NCBI GenBank assembly: GCA_037176725.1 | Contig: JAZBRS010000013.1 | Location: 6,513,001-6,577,000 of the forward strand | Direction of reading: 5' to 3' | DNA: 64,000 nt | From: Posidonia oceanica | Lineage: Eukaryota > Streptophyta > Magnoliopsida > Alismatales > Posidoniaceae | Shown here: piece by piece, positions 45,173 through 56,856 of the stretch | How the letters are laid out: each line of letters starts with the position of its first letter | Position numbering within the stretch: position 1 is the first letter of the stretch | Position numbers and translations under genes: made by a program | Notes under the pieces: model-generated | The model's input: the letters and a program-made list of their open reading frames with translations, nothing else | Told to the model about the DNA's origin: nothing | Databases searched by the model: none

Positions 45173-46445
45173 TGTAGATATCCTATTTTTCGCATTTCTG
45201 AGAGCTCTTCTGAGGATAGAAACCTTGGGGCACCCCAAATCTCATGCCTAAGTTTTGATAACACGTCTTCCAAATATTCCTTGACTTCTTTAAAGCATCA
45301 CTAGGTCAATTGCCAACATCAGAGGCGGCTAATTCAAGTGCCATCTGAGGAGGCAACCCACTTAGACGCTAGCTAAGCAGGCGACTGGGCGATCGTGGGC
45401 TACAGCGGTTGCTTTCCACGATCCCCTCAACCCTCAGGCACCAGCTCATTCGGCGGCAGAGCGGTTGTGGAGCCACAGCGGTTATCTCCCACGACCCTCG
45501 ACCGTTAGGCGCTAGCTCAACCGGCGACTAATGATCGTGGCTCCCGTGAACCACTTTTCCACAGTTATTTCCCACGACCCCCTCAACCGTTAGGCGCCAA
45601 CTCAATCGGCGACTAATAGTCGTGGCCTCGTTCTCGGGTCTTCCCACACTTTGACTGGGCAGATGCTAGCCTTAGTCGCCAACTCAACCGGTGACTAACC
45701 TTAACTGCCACTTTTTTCTAGAATTTTCTAAACTTCAACCGTCCTCATCCCCCTAGAGTCTATAAATAGACCCCCTAGGCCAGTGGTTTGAGGGTCGGAA
45801 TTTTTGAGAGAGAAATTCCCCCCGGTCGGAATTTTTGAGAGAGGAATCCCCCTAGAGAGGGATTTCTGAGAAAGGAATCACCCTGTCAGTGGCAAGTCTC
45901 CACCTTCCAGAGCTAGAGCCTTCAACCCAGAAGCTTAATCTCCCACCTTTCAGAAGAGGGAAACCCAATTCCCATCTTCATTCCAGAATTCTCAGCTAAG
46001 CCGGAGCTCCAACCGTGCCTCCTTCCAACTCCATTGCATTCAGCATAAGGGTGAAAAGGAGTATCTTCCTCCAATCTAATTTTTCATCGCATTTCTACTT
46101 TCCTTAGCATAGGACCCATAGCATATGCATGCGGGGAACAACCTCCGGTTAGTATTTGTTTTTTTTTAGTCATGTTGTTTCGTTTACTTCTGTTGCTGAC
46201 TACTACACTTGAACTAATCTAGATCTATGTCATTTTGTTTTAAAGGGAAGGAAAGAGCTTACGTAACACGAGGGAGCCGCTAGACGACATCCAACCGTCG
46301 ATCTAGTGATCCGAGGACCCGCATCTTCATAATCTCCCCCCAGGTGTCTTGTCTACCCAAAGGCGAGTGGCGATCACAACAAAGTTGACGACGTACGTGG
46401 AGGCGCCAACATCTTCTTAAAACACGCCCCAAATTCCACACTACA
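45173..46445 (+). repeat. LTR F, 3' LTR of element F (1273 bp)
   Basis: Starts TGTAGATATCCTATTTTTCG and ends TTCCACACTACA. It is diverged from LTRs D and E but built the same way: U3 of 588 bp to TATAAATA (45761-45768), dyad clusters upstream of the TATA box, and TGGCGATCAC at 46368-46377 near the end. The right border is set by coding-like sequence of element H starting at 46446. Confidence 0.85.
45313..45768 (+). promoter_or_regulatory. U3 dyad clusters and TATA box of LTR F
   Basis: At least four copies of a hairpin of the form TTAGGCGCC, 9 bp, GGCGACTAA, with a companion CGATCGTGG/CCACGATC word. The best pairs are near 45502-45535, 45590-45625 and 45668-45700. TATAAATA is at 45761. Confidence 0.75.
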
Positions 46446-46881
46446 GCCACCAAGTGGTGGAGGTGCATGCAGTGCAATGAGAGGTGTGTATGTAGAGGGC
46501 GGAGGCTACGCCCCTATCACCGGAGGAGTGAGCAGCTGAGGTGATGGCCAGGGCGGCAGTGCAGCAGGGAAAGCCTGGAGAGCAGGAGCAGGGTGCAGAG
46601 GGACCCTAGGTGCAGAGGGAGCTAAAGAGGGGCGAGCAGACAAAGCCATGCCCTGGAAGGTTTGAGCAAGCTCCATCAGACGCTGGTATTGTACCGCAGG
46701 AGGCTCGTCAATGGGGATACTGAGGTGCAGCATCGGCGGGGGACCGGATCCAAGAGGAGAGGACACAGACTGTTCAAGAGGCAGGGATCCTACAGAAATG
46801 GTCGCCGCAGCGGGGCCAGTGCCATAGATGATATGGCCCTGGGGGTCAGAGGCGGTTGGGACAGTCACCGGAATGCGGGTG

Positions 46882-46886
46882 GAAGT
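46882..46886. repeat. left target-site duplication of solo LTR C (GAAGT)
   Basis: GAAGT directly precedes the LTR and is repeated at 51738-51742. Confidence 0.92.
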
Positions 46887-49800
46887 TGTGGACACCCTAT
46901 TTTGACAGGCTGAATTAGTGGAATCTCTCTCTGGTGGCTTCAAAAACCCTTCCATTTCAAAACCCTAAATCTTTTTCAAATCTGAAACTCTTCTATCCAT
47001 TCCCAAAATCAAATTTAAAACTTAAACCCTAAACCTAAAACCAAAAACCTAAGAGAAAATCCAATTCAAACCCTAGAAAAGAACCCACTAAAAACCCTAG
47101 GTAAATCCTCCAAAAACCCTAGAAAAGGACCCACTAAAAACCTTAGGTAAACCCTCCAAAAAGCCTAGGAAAACCCTCCCATGAAAACCCTAGAAAAGCA
47201 CTTCAAAAACTTAGAAAAAAAGAAAGAAAACAATTAAAAGAAAACCCAAAAACGCTAATTTAAAAAACTTAACAAGAAAACAGTTAATCAAAGGAAAAAT
47301 ATAAGAAAAGACAAATTAAAAACCCTAAAACCTTAATTAAAAAAGAAAACACAAGAAGAAACAAATCAAAACCTTAAAAAACAATTAAAAAATTTGGACA
47401 CACAATTAGAAGAAAAATCCAGCTAAAAAGCAACTAAAAACTAAGAATACAATCTAAAAATACAATTAAAACAAACAAAAGAAAAATATAATTAAAACAA
47501 ACAAAAGAAAAATACAATTAAAACAAACAAAAGAAAAATACAATTAAAAACAAACAAAAGAAAAGTACAATTAAAAACAAACAAAGGAAAAATACAATTA
47601 AAACAAACAAAATAAAAATATAATTAAAACAAACAAAAGGAAAAAACCCTTTTAAAAAAACAATCAAAAGAAAATCCTAGAAAAAAGAAACAATCAAAGA
47701 ACCTAGGATAAACAATTAGAAAACAACAACAGACAATTAACAAACCTAAAAAACAATTAAAACATAAGCTTAAGAAAAACAATTAAAAGACTTAACTTAA
47801 AAAAGAAAAAAACTTAATAAGTAAAACAAACTTAAAAATAATCAAAAGGAAAAACTTAACAAACAATTAAAACAAACTTAAAAACAATTAAAAGAAAAAC
47901 TTAAGAAAAACAATTATAAAAACTTAAACTAAAAAACAAAACAATCACTAAAACCCCTTCAAACCCTAATTGAAAAGTTTAAAAAACAATCTTCTAAACC
48001 CTAATTAAAAAACTTAACCTAAAAAACAACCACTTTAAAACTATTTCCAAAATCCAAATTCCCTTTCTTTTTCCCCCTCTTTTTTCTCCTTCTTTTCTTC
48101 CTCCCCATTTTCCCTTCCTTTCTTTCTTTTTTATCCGGCCCGGCCCACTGCCTCACAGCCTTCTCCTTCTTTTCTTTTTTTCCTTTTTTTTTCAGCGGCC
48201 CGGCCCACCTTCTTCTCCTCCCTCCTTTTTTTTCTTTTTCCCTGGCCTCCTCCTTCTTCTTCCTTCTCCTTTCTTCCTCCTGCAGCCCGCAGCCTTCAGC
48301 CGGCCTTCCTCCTCCTCCTCAGCCTTTCCCTCGCGATTCAAAATTCCCCCCACCACCGCCATCACCTCGCCTGCCACTCCTGCACTCACAGCCTCTCTTA
48401 AGCCCGAGCGTCCTTTGGCAGCACATCCTCTGCGGCAGTTACTACCGGCTGTCGCACGTCCCGTTCGGCAGAACTCCCTCTCACAGCACCCTCCTCCCCG
48501 CGCTCGTGGTTTGAATCCACCACTCGAGTGCTCCCCTCTAGATAAAACCAGAGCCTTCTCCTTCTCCTTCTCCTTCTCCACCTTTTCAGAGCGTATAATT
48601 GAGAGAACAAGAGAAGCCAGAGCCCTTCTTCCTCCTTCCAGAATTCCCAATCCCCTCCCGACCTGCAATCTCCCTTCCAGCCCTCAAATCTCCTGCATTC
48701 CACTCCCCAGTTACACACCCAAATGCCCAGAACCTCCTTCTCCCCCTTCGTGCTTCCAGAACCCAGAAACCAAGCCCAAACACCCACAGCCTTCACTCAT
48801 ACACAGACCTCCCTTCCCTTCAGAATTCCCAACTCCACAACCCGCGCCATCTCCTCCAACTCCTCCATCATACTCCTTGAACCTCCACCATCTCAGACCA
48901 CCCCTCACCTCAGCCCGAAATCCCCAGCATCACCCTCAATCCACAGCAAACACCTCTGCGCCCAACTCCACCCAAAACGACCAAAACCTCAAACTCCTTC
49001 CAGAGCCGCCTCCCGACCCAATTCAACCCCTCCTCCACCTTCACTGAACCTCCAGCAAGCCACCGGAGGGATTCACTTGGCCCAGAGAGCTACAGAGTAC
49101 CACCTCCACCTGCAACTCCTCTGCTGGCACCTAAAAACCCATTTCCTTCTTCGAAGCGCGCAAACCTGCTTCTGTTCAACTCCTGAGCTCCGAACGAGCA
49201 CCAGCAACTGATCCCTGCCGTCACGCACCGCCGACAACGCCCGCAGCAGCGCCACCACCTCTGCCGGCTCCTGCACAACCCACTGAGGTCGGGGGAGCGT
49301 TCCAGCCGTGCAAACAGGTATTTCTTCTTGCCAGTAGTTTAATTTTAGCCTTCTAGTGCTTCCTAGCCCCTTAGATCTAGGTTCTGGCCCCTGGTTCGCC
49401 GAGTCGCCCCCGCCACGAGGTCTTCTTCACCAGCGAGCTCATTCTGCGCAGACCGTGCTACGGACGTCCGCAGCTCCTCCCAACCGTGCTCCGAGCTCCG
49501 CCGAGGTCCCAAGAGCACCCTCCTGCTCTCCGCTTTCGCCGCCGTAGCCTCCAACACCCAAACCGCCTCCAGCAGTCCTTTGCAGAGCTTCGCCGCCGTC
49601 ATCAGGCCACCTCCGACGTCGTCATGCACCGCCGACTGTCCCCCGAGCTCCAAGGAGGTCCCCTCCAGCCTCCGCTCCGCCGTGGCCCGCCTCCTTCTCC
49701 AGCGCAGGTGGGCTGAAGCTCGCGGCAGCTGTAGCACTGTTCACTTATATAGTTTTAATTTTGTTTTCAGTTGATGCATTGAATTTTTTTACAGTTACTT

Positions 49801-51737
49801 AGTTTATTTGCTTTTAGGTCTAGTCGTAGTTTAAGTTTCATTTAAATCCTGAATAAAACTATATTACATTGCTTTTAATTCCTGTCTTTTCTTTTTATTA
49901 CATCTTAGTCCTGCTGCAGTTCAAAATATTTTAGCATCTTTTAGTTTTAGTCCAGTAACTTGTTTTCTTTACATTCAGGTCTTATAGTTGTTAAAATCAT
50001 TTAATTCCGTGTTTTTATCTTATTGCATTGCATTTATTTTCTGTAGTTTATTTTATTTACGTTTCAGTCCTCTATTTTGTTTATCAATCATTTAAATTCT
50101 AAGTTTACCATACTACATTGCATATTTTATTCTGTATTTTATTTTTATTACTTTAAAGTCCTTTATTCAGTTGAAAATCATTTAATCTCATACTTTACCA
50201 TATTACATTGCACTTTTTATCCTGTATTATATTTTTATTACTTTCCAGTCCTCTACTTGTTAGAAAAATCATTTAATTTGCATTTTACCTTATTGCATTG
50301 TATAAAGCACCAGCATTTTACTTTATTTGCATCTAGGTCCATTCACAGCATTCATTTTATTTTTATGCATTGCACTTGTGCCCCTGGCTTTTAAAATAAT
50401 TGCATATAGGCCCCTAGTTTTGCATTTGCATTGCATCTAGGCCCCTGAGTTTGCATTTGCATTGCATATAGGTCCTTAAGTTTGCATTTAGTTGTATCTA
50501 GGCCGCTAGTTTTGCATTTGCATTGCATCTAGGCCCTTGAGTTTACATTTGCATTGCATATAGGTCCCTAGGTTTGCATTTGCATTGCATCTGGGCCCCT
50601 GAGTTTGCATTTTTATTGCATATAGGCCCCTAGGTTTGCATTTAATTGCATCTGGCCCCCTACAGTCTCTCCTAATTACATTTAGGTCATTTTCTTGCAT
50701 TTTTGCATGCATAACTCCTAATTAGCTTGCATTTGCATTGTTTTGCTTGCATTTGCATTGTTTTGCGTGCCCTCACCCTATTTTGCTTGCATTTGCATTG
50801 TTTTGCATGCCTGCACCCTGTTTTGCTTACATTTGCATTGTTTTGCGTGCCTGCACCCTGTTTTGCTTGTATTTGCATTGTTTCGCGTGCCCGCGCCTGT
50901 TTTGCTTTACATTTGCATTGTTTTGCACGTCTGCATCCTATTTTACTTGCATTTGCATTGTTTGTGTGTCCGCTCTTGTTTTCCTTCACCTTTGCACTGT
51001 TTTATGTGCCTGATTTCGTTTCTCGCACCATTTTACGTGTTTGCTGTTGTTTTGCTTTGCATGTCGCTTGCATGTGTATGGTTTTACCGCTGTTTTGTTT
51101 TATCGCCTGTTTTTGCATTCAGGGCAGTGATGCTTACTGCCTGGAGTTCTCACGAACCAGGGTACGCCCTGTTCGGAACACTGACTGTACTGCTGAGCAC
51201 TTAGATTGCACGTTTAATTCCTTGCACGCATTTGATCACTTAGAGCACACATTTGAGCATCTAATTAGGCATTCATGGCACTTAGGCATTCAAAGCATGC
51301 ATTTCCCTACGTATGCGAGCGTGAGCCTAGAAAGACCGATTCTCGAGCGTGTCGGGGGTGCCTAACACCTTCCCCGCACGTAATAGGAGTCCTTGCCCTT
51401 TCTCATGGCCCGCAATGACCATATTGCCCTTATCCTAGGCACGAGTCACATCATTTGCATCTCATTTCATTTGCATTGCATCGCATTGCATCTTTTGCTT
51501 GGTTTTGCGTGTTTATTCACGCATTTCCCCGGTTTTCCTTGTCTTCCGACTTAATAGACACGGTGGCGACTCTGATTTGTCTTATCTTCCCTTTTTCTTT
51601 CCTTTTTTCCTTTTTTTAAGTGTTTTCGAGTCAAGTCTTCCTTCTCAGATACACCCGTTAATAGTGAACCTGATTCTGATCGGTGCACGCGAGCTTTGGC
51701 AGCGTGTATGGACGATCCGAACACCGGGATTACTACA
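46887..51737 (+). mobile_element. solo LTR C (4851 bp)
   Basis: Starts TGTGGACACCCTATTTTGAC and ends GGGATTACTACA; flanked by GAAGT on both sides. Same order of parts as LTRs A and B: A-rich repeats of AATTAAAACAAACAAAAG near 47450-47640, a T/C-rich part, a Pro-codon-rich part (48415-49210), a donor-like ACAG|GTATT at 49317/49318, word repeats, the conserved block (51303-51462) and TGGCGAC at 51564-51570. It is about 1 kb shorter than A and B, mainly because its GCATTTGCATTG/TTTTGCGTGCC array is short. Confidence 0.94.
50390..51010 (+). repeat. word repeats in solo LTR C
   Basis: First, 35-40 bp units with GCATTTGCATTGCAT then TAGGCCC (50390-50660). Then about seven 45-bp units of TTGCATTGTTTTGCGTGCC (50710-51010). 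They correspond to the longer arrays in LTRs A and B. Confidence 0.85.
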
Positions 51738-51742
51738 GAAGT
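51738..51742. repeat. right target-site duplication of solo LTR C (GAAGT)
   Basis: Matches 46882-46886 exactly. Confidence 0.92.
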
Positions 51743-51970
51743 CACCAAGGCAGCCTTGATGATAGGATCCGGAGGGGCATAGACCTGCCCAGGCCCTACG
51801 GGACGCAGGGGTCCCCCAGACACAAAGGGGGGAAACCCCAGTGTCGCAAGGGGCACAGAAGGGGTCAAGACAAGAGTCGGAGGGACCGAAGTGGAAACCC
51901 CCTCCACGACTGCAGTAAGTAGAGGCTCGACGGCGCACTGGTCGATAACTGACCACGAGCAAGTAAGAAC

Positions 51971-53094
51971 AGGACTGCAACGAAAAGGGGAAGGACAACA
52001 CCTAGGGGGAGCTATAGTCGCAAAGGCAAGTAGCTCAAAAGAAGAGGGTCGAAAATAGGTGTCACAATAGAGGCGTCAGTGAAGAAAAGCACTCAAGTTC
52101 CGACTAGGGAACTCGCTCACTGGTCTCTGTTACAGACAAAGCAAACAGGTGTTAAAACCTAAAAGAAAAATGCAAATGTTTAATTGGTGATATGGATGCA
52201 TTCATGCAAATGGTATGCTATCTAGCATGCTTTCTCTCACCGATCTAGTGTGTCCTAGTAGGTTGTCTACTTCGGACTCACAAGTGTACGGGTCACCGAC
52301 TCAGTCAGAAAGTAAGACTCCCGTCTAGACCCTGGCCAGAGCTTAGGTATAACGGGTGGCGCGGTAGTGGCCTTGACCTTGCCGAGGCATGGGTTGTACC
52401 CTCTAGTAGCACTGACATGACTCCTGACAAGGGGTGCAGATCGACCAACTCGCCCTATGCCAAAGCAGCTAAACAAGAGACCGGGACTGTCCTTCTCAGA
52501 CTGATAGGTGGGCTCAGATGAGAAGATGCATGCCTTATATGATGATTCATGTAGAATGATTAAAATTTTTTAATCTTGCACGTTTTATTAACCCAAGGGG
52601 GTGAATGTGTGTTAGCGTCTCTAGTTGCTCCTAGATTTGACTTTTACTTGCTATTTTTATTTGCCAAGGGGAGGGAACAACCAGTCTTTAGTTGTCCTTA
52701 GGCCTAATGCAAAAGGGGAAGAAAAACACTCAAACATGGCAAGCAAACAACATACAATCACTGCAAAAGGCATGGGCATAGTATGTGCATGTGTAAGTGG
52801 ACATGATAGTGAAAAAGAAAACACTCAATCATGTCAAAAGGCAGATATGCATGGCATGTGCATGTGTAGTGGCATAGCAATTGTGTAGAACAAAGCATTT
52901 ACCATCCAAAAGGCATGCATAGTGCGACAAGCAAATATTTAAGCATGTATAACACATAAACAAAGCAAGTAAAGGTAGTGTAAGCAATAAGGCAGACAAA
53001 TAAGCATAAAGCAAGCAGTAAAGCAAAGCAAGGCAAGGCAAGCACAAGCGAAAACCATGCAAGCAAAAAGCCGAAACAAAAGCCGGAGTCTGAA
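51971..53094 (-). other. leader of element H between primer site and gag
   Basis: No secure gene. Near the primer site there are short AAGCAAGG words (52980-53060). A short open stretch at 52267-52476 (- strand) has GYNPCLGKVKATTAPPVI but no support as a protein. Confidence 0.55.
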
Positions 53095-53113
53095 ATCCCC
53101 AGCGGAGTCGCCA
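53095..53113 (-). other. tRNA-Arg-type primer binding site of element H
   Basis: On the - strand TGGCGACTCCGCTGGGGAT follows the LTR end GGTCACA after GAAAG. This is the primer word I know from Ogre-type elements, which prime with a tRNA-Arg. It shows that LTR H is a 5' LTR on the - strand. Confidence 0.85.
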
Positions 53114-53118
53114 CTTTC

Positions 53119-56100
53119 TGTGACCGTCCCGCTCGGCCACGGCGGGTCTCGCACGCTACCATAGCTTGCACGCGATCGTGCCGTGAGAGAGAGGGGAAGC
53201 CACAGTCAGTGGTGAATCTAAGGAGAAAACTCGACTCGAATACACTAGGAAATCGATGAAGAAATCAAAGAAGATAAGACAAAGAAAACATAGTCGCCAC
53301 CTAGTCTATTATCGGAAAGATGAGGAAAACCGAGGAAAGCATAGAAAACATGCAGACGGATGCGATGTTATGCAAAATGTATGACTCGTGCCAAGGATGA
53401 GGGCAAAATGATATCGCGGGTCCAAAGAAAGGGTAAGGACTCCCGTTACGTGCGGGGAAGGTGTTAGGCACCCCTCGACATGCCCGAGGAATCGGTCTTT
53501 CTTGGCTTAACGCTCGCATTTGCAGGAATTTCGGCAATTATTGCCTTTAACTGCACGCCCAGGGGGCGATAAGTACTATGCCATGCTATGAATGCTTTAA
53601 ATGCCTAAATGCCCGAATGCCATGCATGGGAAATTAAACGTGCAGCCTATGTACTCAACAGCGCTGCCTGTGTTCCGAACCGGACGAAACCCTGGTTCGT
53701 GAGAACTCCACGTAGTAAGCATCAATGCCCTAATGCAAATGCAGGTAATAAAACAAAACACCGATGAAACCGCACAATGCAAGTCGACATGCAAAGGAGA
53801 AAGTAAACAAGGGCGGAAAAGTCAAGTAAAACCACACAATGCAAGCGTAAAACAAGCAAAGGGGAGAGGAGACGGATTCGATAAAAAAAGAGGAAACCAC
53901 ACGATGCAAGCGTATGCAAAGGAGAAAGAAAACCGACGTGGAAAACCACGGGAAGGCGTGCGATGCAAGGCGCAAAACTGAAAACAGGGGTCTGGCAGCA
54001 TGCACAGGTGTCAAAGCATGTATCAGAGGCAGATAAATGCGGAAGGCGGCAAGCGAAATCAAATTGGCGCTTTAAAATAGCATTCAGCCAATTATAAGTA
54101 TTGGACGCAACTATGACCTACGTCAAATGTTGGACGTAGGACCAAAGCGCGTCCAACACAGACAGATGGCAAACAGCAGAAAACATGCAACTAAAACCCA
54201 TGCATTCTAGATGTATGAATGCAATACAAATGCAACATGGCTATGGCAAACATGCAGATCATGCTAGGCAGTCAAAGTAACAAAGGAGAAATGATTTAAG
54301 GGCAGCATGCAAGCATAGAACTAGATTTAAGCATTACAGGGCGTTGGACGCCAGAATGCATAGCATCCAACATTGGACGTAAGGAGGCTCTGCGTCCAAC
54401 AAGGTGTAGACAGGAACACAGAAATATAGCATGCAAAGTGATAAGTAAAGCATTAATGCATGCATTTAGGTTGCTGTAAACAAGTTAGGGCTAAGCATGC
54501 AAACATGGATCATGCAAAATTCCAAGAAAAGTGAGCATCAGCGAAGCATGCACAAAGGAAACACAACCAGTGTGTAGGACGCAAGCCACACCTGCGTCCA
54601 ATGTAGGACGCAAGCATTAATAGCGTCCAACACAAGGGAAGGCACAGACATGAAAGAACCTGCATAAAACCTTGACAAAAAGCCAAGCAAACTTAGGAAC
54701 AGTGGTTGAGAGGGCTAAGCACACACATGCAAGCATGGAACAAACAAAGATAACAATTAATGGCATCATGCAAGCATTAAAGTGCAGATAGGCATGCAGA
54801 TGTATTGAATGCAAGCTGTAGCTGTGTCCAACATAGGACGCAGCAAACAGAGGCGTACAACACAGAGAGGAAGCACAGCAAACTACAGAAAGAACCAGCC
54901 CAAAAACCACTTATGCATGCATTCAAGCTACCGAAAATAGGCTAACCTCAGGCATGTAAACATGGATCAAGTAAGCATAGGAAGGAAAGACATCATGCAT
55001 GCATTAAAACAACAACAGCTAAGCAGTAGCATGGGACGCAGAGCACATCTGCGTCCAATATAGGACGCAGAGTGTACCTACGTCCAACACATAAAAGATG
55101 CATAACATGCTGTAAGCAAGAACTGAGCTTTAAAAACCACTCAAACATGGATGCAAGCTGTGGAAAACAGTCCAAACAAGGTCATGCATCATAGGTCAAG
55201 CAAGCATGCCACATAGAACATCATAAGAGAAACATGCATGAGAAAATATGGAAATAATACATGTAAACCAACATGCAACTTGGAAAGAAGCTTGCGAACT
55301 TGAAAGGTAGTTGCCATAGGGGCCAAACACTGCTAGGCATGCATGGAGCAAGTATTTGACTTAAAAGGGAGCAGCACTTAAGCATGGCAGTAAATATCAG
55401 CATGCAGATAAATAGGACGCTGGACACACCAGCGTCCAACGTTGGACGCAGAGTGTTCTAGCGTCCAACACAAGTAGAAAGCACACTGAACTAAAGCATG
55501 GAATATTGATCCAAGCAATGATCAAAACTTGATATAAAGCATGTAATAACATCTGTAAGCATTAAGGGAAGCATGTAAAGCAAGCTCACAGGGTTGCAAC
55601 TATAGCATATCAACATAAATGCAAAATAAAGCAAAATAAAATAAATGACCAGCAGAGATGTTGAACGCTGCCTCAGGGCATGTCCATTGTTGGACGCACC
55701 AGCTGATGCGTCCAACAAGTCGGGAAGTTCCCTGGCCAAGATCAGTGGCCAAAAATCTCCAAGTGACTTGTTAGGAGGCAAGAGTGGGTGACGACGAGCA
55801 TGTCCATATGCTCGGTGCCAGAAATAAGTGGGTGGATTGCTCCACCCACCTCCTCCTCCTCGCGGTCGGAAAGCCAAGGCGGGGGGGTGTGTGCTGTGCT
55901 AGACTACGTGAAAACTACCTAGGCATACTACCACATGTATGAGCTACCTAGGGGAGTCGAGAGCCTACCTATTAGCAGCTTACAGGAGCTTGTTCGCGCT
56001 CAACCAACGACGCGGAAGGTGGCGGCAGTGGCAACTTCGGCGAGCTCCTGGGATGCGAGGGAGGCACGGGAGGGGTTGCTGGAAGCTTGGGAATAGTCGT

Positions 56101-56856
56101 GGGAATTCTCTCAAGCTCTGGGAGGTGCTCAATTTCCAAGAGCACAAGTGTGGTGGTCTGTGGGAATTGGTGAAGTGCGGTGTTTTGTTGGGTTCGGTGT
56201 TGGGTTTCTCAAGCAATGGCAGAGGAGTTGCAGAGGTGGCAGGGGCTTGGCAAGAGCACGCCGCGGGGTGGTTGGCCAGAGGTGGCATGCACGGGAGCGG
56301 GCTCTGGGAGACTTCCATGGTAGGTGGCTAAAGGTGGCGTGCGCGGCGCGAGGTAGTTCAGCAAAGGTTGGCTAGAAACGTTCAAATGAACGTGTGGCGG
56401 GAAAGTGGGGCAGGTGGCGCTGTACAGGCAGCACCCGGGTGAGGCACCGACTCCGAGGGCAAGCCAAGTGGCTGGGCGGTCCAAGGGGAGTGGTGGAGCT
56501 GGTGGAGGGCGGCCCTGGGCACGGCGGAGGGCGAGCCAAAGGACTGCTGCGGCCGACGCGTTGGACGTCGGCATGCATTACGTCCAACATTGGACGCTAT
56601 CACATGTAGCATCCAATGTTGGACGCTGGCACAGCCAGCGTCCAACATCCCAAGGTTGGTTTAAAGGTTGTTTTTGGTTTTTTAGCCCTGTCAAGTGTAG
56701 GCTAAGGCCTAGGTGGGCTTAGGTGAAGGTTTTGGGAGGTTTTTGGGGTTTGGCGAGGTTTTAGGGGGGGTTTTGAGAGAGAGAGCCATCCCAGAGTCTG
56801 AGCAAGCTTGCCGGAGGGTCCACCATCTTCCAAGCGCTCAATGTAGAGTGTCTACA
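53119..56856 (-). repeat. LTR H, 5' LTR of element H (3738 bp)
   Basis: On the - strand it starts TGTAGACACTCTACATTGAG and ends GGGACGGTCACA. The start resembles LTR B. The block 53385-53525 is shared with LTRs A, B and C, and the primer-site-like GTGGCGACTA lies 180 bp before the end (53291-53300). The rest differs from A-C: instead of the GCACCGTTTTGC array it has eight clusters of the TTGGACGC dyad. The right end interrupts a PMD exon. Confidence 0.85.
54101..56650 (-). promoter_or_regulatory. eight dyad clusters in LTR H
   Basis: Each cluster has up to four half-sites forming two hairpins in tandem: TTGGACGC with GCGTCCAA, twice in about 60 bp, joined as GCGTCCAACGTTGGACGC in the best case (55432-55449). 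Clusters start near 54101, 54343, 54575, 54811, 55034, 55414, 55661 and 56561. Half-sites vary (GGACGTAGG with CTACGTC near 54119-54140) but tend to vary in pairs. Confidence 0.85.

Larger units (their letters stand above)
39622..46445 (+). mobile_element. element F remnant with 3' LTR
   Basis: A + strand element recognised by its 3' LTR (45173-46445) and polypurine tract. It carries two antisense PMD genes in the same order as in element D. Element D is inserted at its left, in an intron of PMD-A. The LTR's right end at 46445 lies in gag-like sequence of element H. Gag-pol and the 5' LTR are not in the window. Confidence 0.6.
46446..51970 (-). pseudogene. N-terminal gag-like region of element H, split by solo LTR C
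   Basis: The first part (51970 down to 51738) starts after an acceptor-like TTGCAG and codes for TAVVEGVSTSVPPTLVLTPS and GPGQVYAPPDPIIKAALVTS. The second part (46886 down to 46446) continues in frame once the LTR and one duplication are removed: IPVTVPTASDPQGHIIYGTG, then a Pro/Ala-rich stretch with LMELAQTFQGMALSARPSLA and a TAG at 46506. The Pro-rich composition ahead of the capsid-like core is common in plant gypsy gag. The core itself is beyond the F insertion. No start codon is placed with confidence. Confidence 0.6.
46446..56856 (-). mobile_element. element H, 5' end (5' LTR, primer site, leader, start of gag)
   Basis: On the - strand: 5' LTR 56856-53119, a 5-bp spacer GAAAG, primer binding site, a leader of about 1.1 kb, then a Pro-rich gag N-terminus interrupted by solo LTR C and cut at 46446 by LTR F. 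The rest of the element would lie beyond element F. Its LTR is inserted into a PMD gene at 56857. Confidence 0.75.

Noticed and set aside
46506..46955. 149-codon - strand frame taken as one gene
   Set aside because: Its first codons lie in solo LTR C; only the part below 46887 belongs to element H.
55491..55877. 128-codon frame on the - strand in LTR H
   Set aside because: Lies in LTR sequence next to dyad clusters; no domain is recognised and the composition shifts within it.
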